Assembly (NCBI GenBank): GCA_016931365.1
Contig: JAFGEY010000339.1
Span: 1 to 8,473, forward strand
Direction: 5' to 3'
Source: Anaerolineae bacterium
GTDB lineage: Bacteria; Chloroflexota; Anaerolineae; JAFGEY01
Length of the DNA stretch: 8,473 bases
Under the pieces are notes generated by a model. It had not been told where the DNA came from. It worked only from the letters and a program-made list of their open reading frames with translations, and searched no databases. Positions 7,278-8,473 of this stretch are shown here, one piece after another. Positions within the stretch are counted from its first letter, which is position 1; the number at the start of each line of letters is the position of its first letter. Both the position numbers and the translations under genes were made by a program.

Positions 7278-7317
7278 TTCCGTATTGCGTACTCGGGGGC
7301 CTGCACGCAATACGGAA
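7278..7317. repeat. Perfect 13-bp inverted repeat in the gap between the heme-protein and TIR-STAND genes
   Basis: TTCCGTATTGCGT (7278-7290) and ACGCAATACGGAA (7305-7317) are exact reverse complements around a 14-base G/C-rich loop. Related half-units (GAATACGCGATACGAA) continue to about 7331. In the transcribed minus direction the stem is followed by A residues, not U, so it is not a standard intrinsic terminator. It may be an mRNA processing or stability hairpin, an operator, or a remnant of a dispersed CGTATTGCGTA-type repeat. No sigma70 promoter is convincing in the 110-bp gap, so the downstream gene may be read through from the upstream one. Confidence 0.7.
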
Positions 7318-7363
7318 TACGCGATACGAACTCGCTACCTGGCTTCGAGCCGCACAGGTGGTC

Positions 7364-7972
7364 TCACTTGCTTTTCGGGCGCGACGACAAGAATCGCTTT
7401 TGCACCATCACGCCGAGGACGATCAGTGCCAGCACGACAAACACGATCCGCATCACAACGTTTTGCACGTTGGCGCCGATCAGGATGCCGTGCACGGTCG
7501 CCAGCCAGAAAGCCAGGTAGTTGAGATAGTGCAGCAGCTTCCAGTTTTTGCCGATCGGCTTGCGCAAAGCAGCGACCAAAGAGGCAACGCCGATCAGGTA
7601 CCACGCCGGACGCCCGCCGTACGCCAAGAACGCATACCATGAACTCACGTCGGGGATAAACACCTTGAGGCCGAGCGCGTTCCAGGCCACCCCCAGCGGG
7701 TGGATCGTGATCAACACCAGGCCGGCAATCGAGATGATGTGGTGCACCCTGAGAAAGGGCCGGCCAAAGAACTGCATCATCTGCCGGATGTAAGCCGACG
7801 AGACGATCGCGCCAAAGACACAGAAATAGCCGAGCAGCGCCGCCGAACGGATGACCCAATCGAGCGGCGTGTTGTTGGGCTGGATGGCTTCCAGCACGAT
7901 CACCAGCGCGAGCACCGCTGCGCCGATCACAGCAAGATACCACAGCTTGCCTTTTTTGCTTTGCTTGGTCAT
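7364..7972 (-). CDS. Ferric reductase-like transmembrane heme protein, MsrQ-like
   Basis: This 202-aa integral membrane protein has six predicted helices (about 10-29, 38-60, 77-93, 112-136, 145-166 and 171-190). Helix 3 carries H77, H78 and H91; helix 5 carries H148 and H161. The pairs H78-x12-H91 and H148-x12-H161 match the bis-histidine heme b ligands of the ferric reductase-like domain (FRD, PF01794), as in MsrQ, YedZ and NOX cores. There is no FAD or NAD(P)H domain, so it must pass electrons to or from separate partners. MsrQ of about this length partners with MsrP in periplasmic methionine sulfoxide repair, but no msrP is present here, so the symbol is not assigned. The start has AGGAGG four bases upstream and its own promoter with a palindrome. 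It is divergent from the PurL-type gene and lies 110 bp upstream of the TIR-STAND gene, possibly in one operon. Substrate unknown. Confidence 0.85.
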   Translation of the reverse strand: MTKQSKKGKLWYLAVIGAAVLALVIVLEAIQPNNTPLDWVIRSAALLGYFCVFGAIVSSAYIRQMMQFFGRPFLRVHHIISIAGLVLITIHPLGVAWNALGLKVFIPDVSSWYAFLAYGGRPAWYLIGVASLVAALRKPIGKNWKLLHYLNYLAFWLATVHGILIGANVQNVVMRIVFVVLALIVLGVMVQKRFLSSRPKSK

Positions 7973-7976
7973 GTCG

Positions 7977-7982
7977 CCTCCT
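7977..7982 (-). promoter_or_regulatory. Ribosome binding site of the heme-protein gene
   Basis: The minus strand reads GAGGAGGCGAC-ATG. A full AGGAGG lies four bases before the ATG at 7972, which settles the start. Spacing is slightly short but functional in many bacteria. Confidence 0.8.
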
Positions 7983-8009
7983 CAATTCGCATGATGTGCC
8001 GATATGCCT

Positions 8010-8039
8010 ATTATGCCACAAAACGTTTCGTTTTGCCAA
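8010..8039 (-). promoter_or_regulatory. Sigma70-type promoter of the heme-protein gene
   Basis: On the minus strand, TTGGCA (8034-8039, 5/6) and CATAAT (8010-8015, 5/6) are separated by 18 bases. Transcription would start near 8003, giving a leader of about 31 bases with the Shine-Dalgarno sequence at its end. The spacer is almost filled by the palindrome at 8019-8035, the classic placement for a repressor. Its -35 element is only 8 bp from that of the divergent plus-strand promoter. Confidence 0.65.
8019..8035. promoter_or_regulatory. 17-bp perfect palindrome, candidate operator
   Basis: CAAAACGTTTCGTTTTG is a perfect 7-3-7 inverted repeat. It contains a second, offset palindrome, AAACGTTT (8021-8028). 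It overlaps the last two bases of the minus promoter's -35 and occupies most of its spacer. For the plus promoter its centre lies about 56 bp before the expected start, an activator-like position. A central CpG flanked by A/T is common in LacI-family operators, and AAACGTTT is the core of the E. coli PurR box, but the PurR outer bases do not match. The binding protein is unknown. Confidence 0.6.
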
Positions 8040-8047
8040 CACGGTTT

Positions 8048-8076
8048 TTGACAAATCTCGCTCCTCATGGTAACAT
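8048..8076 (+). promoter_or_regulatory. Sigma70-type promoter of the PurL-type gene
   Basis: A perfect -35 TTGACA (8048-8053) is followed after exactly 17 bases by TAACAT (8071-8076, 4/6 to the -10 consensus). Transcription would begin near 8083, leaving only about 11 bases before the ATG at 8094, or 23 before the ATG at 8106. No purine riboswitch or attenuator can fit in so short a leader, so control by purines would have to act at the promoter. Confidence 0.7.
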
Positions 8077-8105
8077 CAGGCTCATCCCCAACGATGAGAC
8101 AATTT

Positions 8106-8473
8106 ATGGATTATCGAATCAATGTGTTCTGGCGGGCGACGTCGCCCCAAGGTCCGGCAATTCTCGACGGACGAGCGGCGGCCCTGCTGATCCAGATCGC
8201 TCAACTGGGCATCGACCGCGTCAAGCGGGTCCAGGTGAGCGATTTGTATTTTGTGCGCGGAGCACTCACGCCGGCAGACCTGGACCGGCTGGCAAGCGAA
8301 CTGCTCGCCGATCCCGTGATCGAAGGGTATGACTGCCAGCCGGTCATGCAGCCGGACGCCAGTCCGGCCAAACAACATAAACAGCCGGAGTCTGTTCGCG
8401 TTGTCGAGGTCGGCTTTCACCCCGGCGTGACCGAGCCCGTCGCCTGGCACCTGCTGCGCCGCGCCCAACTGCT
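8106..8473 (+). CDS. purL: Phosphoribosylformylglycinamidine synthase with PurS-like N-terminus (partial, 3' end outside window)
   Basis: The 122 residues visible are the start of a FGAM synthase, which converts FGAR, glutamine and ATP to FGAM in step four of purine synthesis. Residues 1-78 resemble PurS (MDYRINVFWR, SPQGPAIL, a helix ending QLGIDRVKRVQVSDLYFV, then ADPVIEGY). A polar linker (about 81-96) leads to VRVVEVGFHPGVTEPVAWHLLRRA, which matches the VEV-x-(F/Y)-x-PGV-x-(D/E)-P opening of PurL. The ATP and glutamine sites lie beyond the edge, so the rest cannot be judged. The start at 8106 is preferred: it has a weak GAG seven bases upstream and a leader of about 23 bases. An in-frame ATG at 8094 would add only four residues and lies about 11 bases from the expected transcription start. 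The gene has its own promoter and is divergent from the heme-protein gene. Confidence 0.82.
   Translation, partial: MDYRINVFWRATSPQGPAILDGRAAALLIQIAQLGIDRVKRVQVSDLYFVRGALTPADLDRLASELLADPVIEGYDCQPVMQPDASPAKQHKQPESVRVVEVGFHPGVTEPVAWHLLRRAQL

Noticed and set aside
7254..7310. Longer TIR-STAND protein starting at 7310
   Set aside because: That ATG lies inside the inverted repeat and has no ribosome binding site; the TIR fold begins right after the 7253 start.
7995..8017. Repeated TGCC units upstream of the heme-protein gene
   Set aside because: Spacing is uneven (8 and 9 bases) and the flanks differ; too weak to call a repeat or binding array.
7335..8054. Overlapping minus-strand open frame of 239 codons in another frame
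   Set aside because: The frame at 7364-7972 encodes six clean membrane helices and heme histidines and has AGGAGG before its ATG. The overlapping frame starts upstream of the promoter -10 and has no such support.
8082..8468. Minus-strand open frame of 128 codons
   Set aside because: It is antisense to the PurS-PurL reading frame, which has recognisable family motifs and a good promoter.

Overview
The window is GC-rich, gene-dense bacterial DNA with three genes on the minus strand and the start of a fourth on the plus strand. Gene content suggests a Chloroflexota bacterium (Anaerolineae/Caldilineae-like): a secreted VWA/DUF11 protein ending in a Y-V-P-L-V tail, a large TIR-STAND-WD40 protein, a short six-helix ferric-reductase-like heme protein, and a PurL with a PurS-like N-terminus. 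This placement is inference from protein style; there is no rRNA or other marker here.

Layout from left to right. Positions 10-138 hold a small non-coding element, 111 bp with 12-bp perfect terminal inverted repeats, flanked by a perfect 9-bp direct repeat. This is the signature of a transposed MITE. Next (161-3043, minus) is a 960-aa exported protein. Its VWA domain is split by a long insert containing a carbohydrate-binding-like module and an EF-hand loop, and two DUF11 repeats follow. It has its own sigma70-type promoter (3070-3098) and a strong Shine-Dalgarno sequence. A perfect 15-bp-stem hairpin (3133-3165) ends the next gene. That gene (3189-7253, minus) encodes a 1354-aa protein with TIR, nSTAND1 NTPase, charged helix, one membrane helix and 14 WD40 blades. 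A 110-bp gap with a 13-bp perfect inverted repeat separates it from a 202-aa membrane heme protein (7364-7972, minus).

The right end is a divergent intergenic region with two back-to-back promoters. A 17-bp perfect palindrome lies almost wholly inside the minus-strand promoter spacer. The plus-strand promoter drives the start of a PurS-PurL type FGAM synthase gene that runs off the window.

The most unusual protein is the TIR-nSTAND1-TM-WD40 protein. It looks like a signal-transducing or conflict-type NTPase whose propellers may lie across the membrane from its TIR effector, and its TIR domain appears to lack the usual catalytic glutamate. The heme protein may be co-transcribed with it, since no convincing promoter is visible in the gap. 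The VWA protein is a separate transcription unit, and nothing in the sequence ties it functionally to the others. No tRNA, rRNA, CRISPR array or transposase gene was found.
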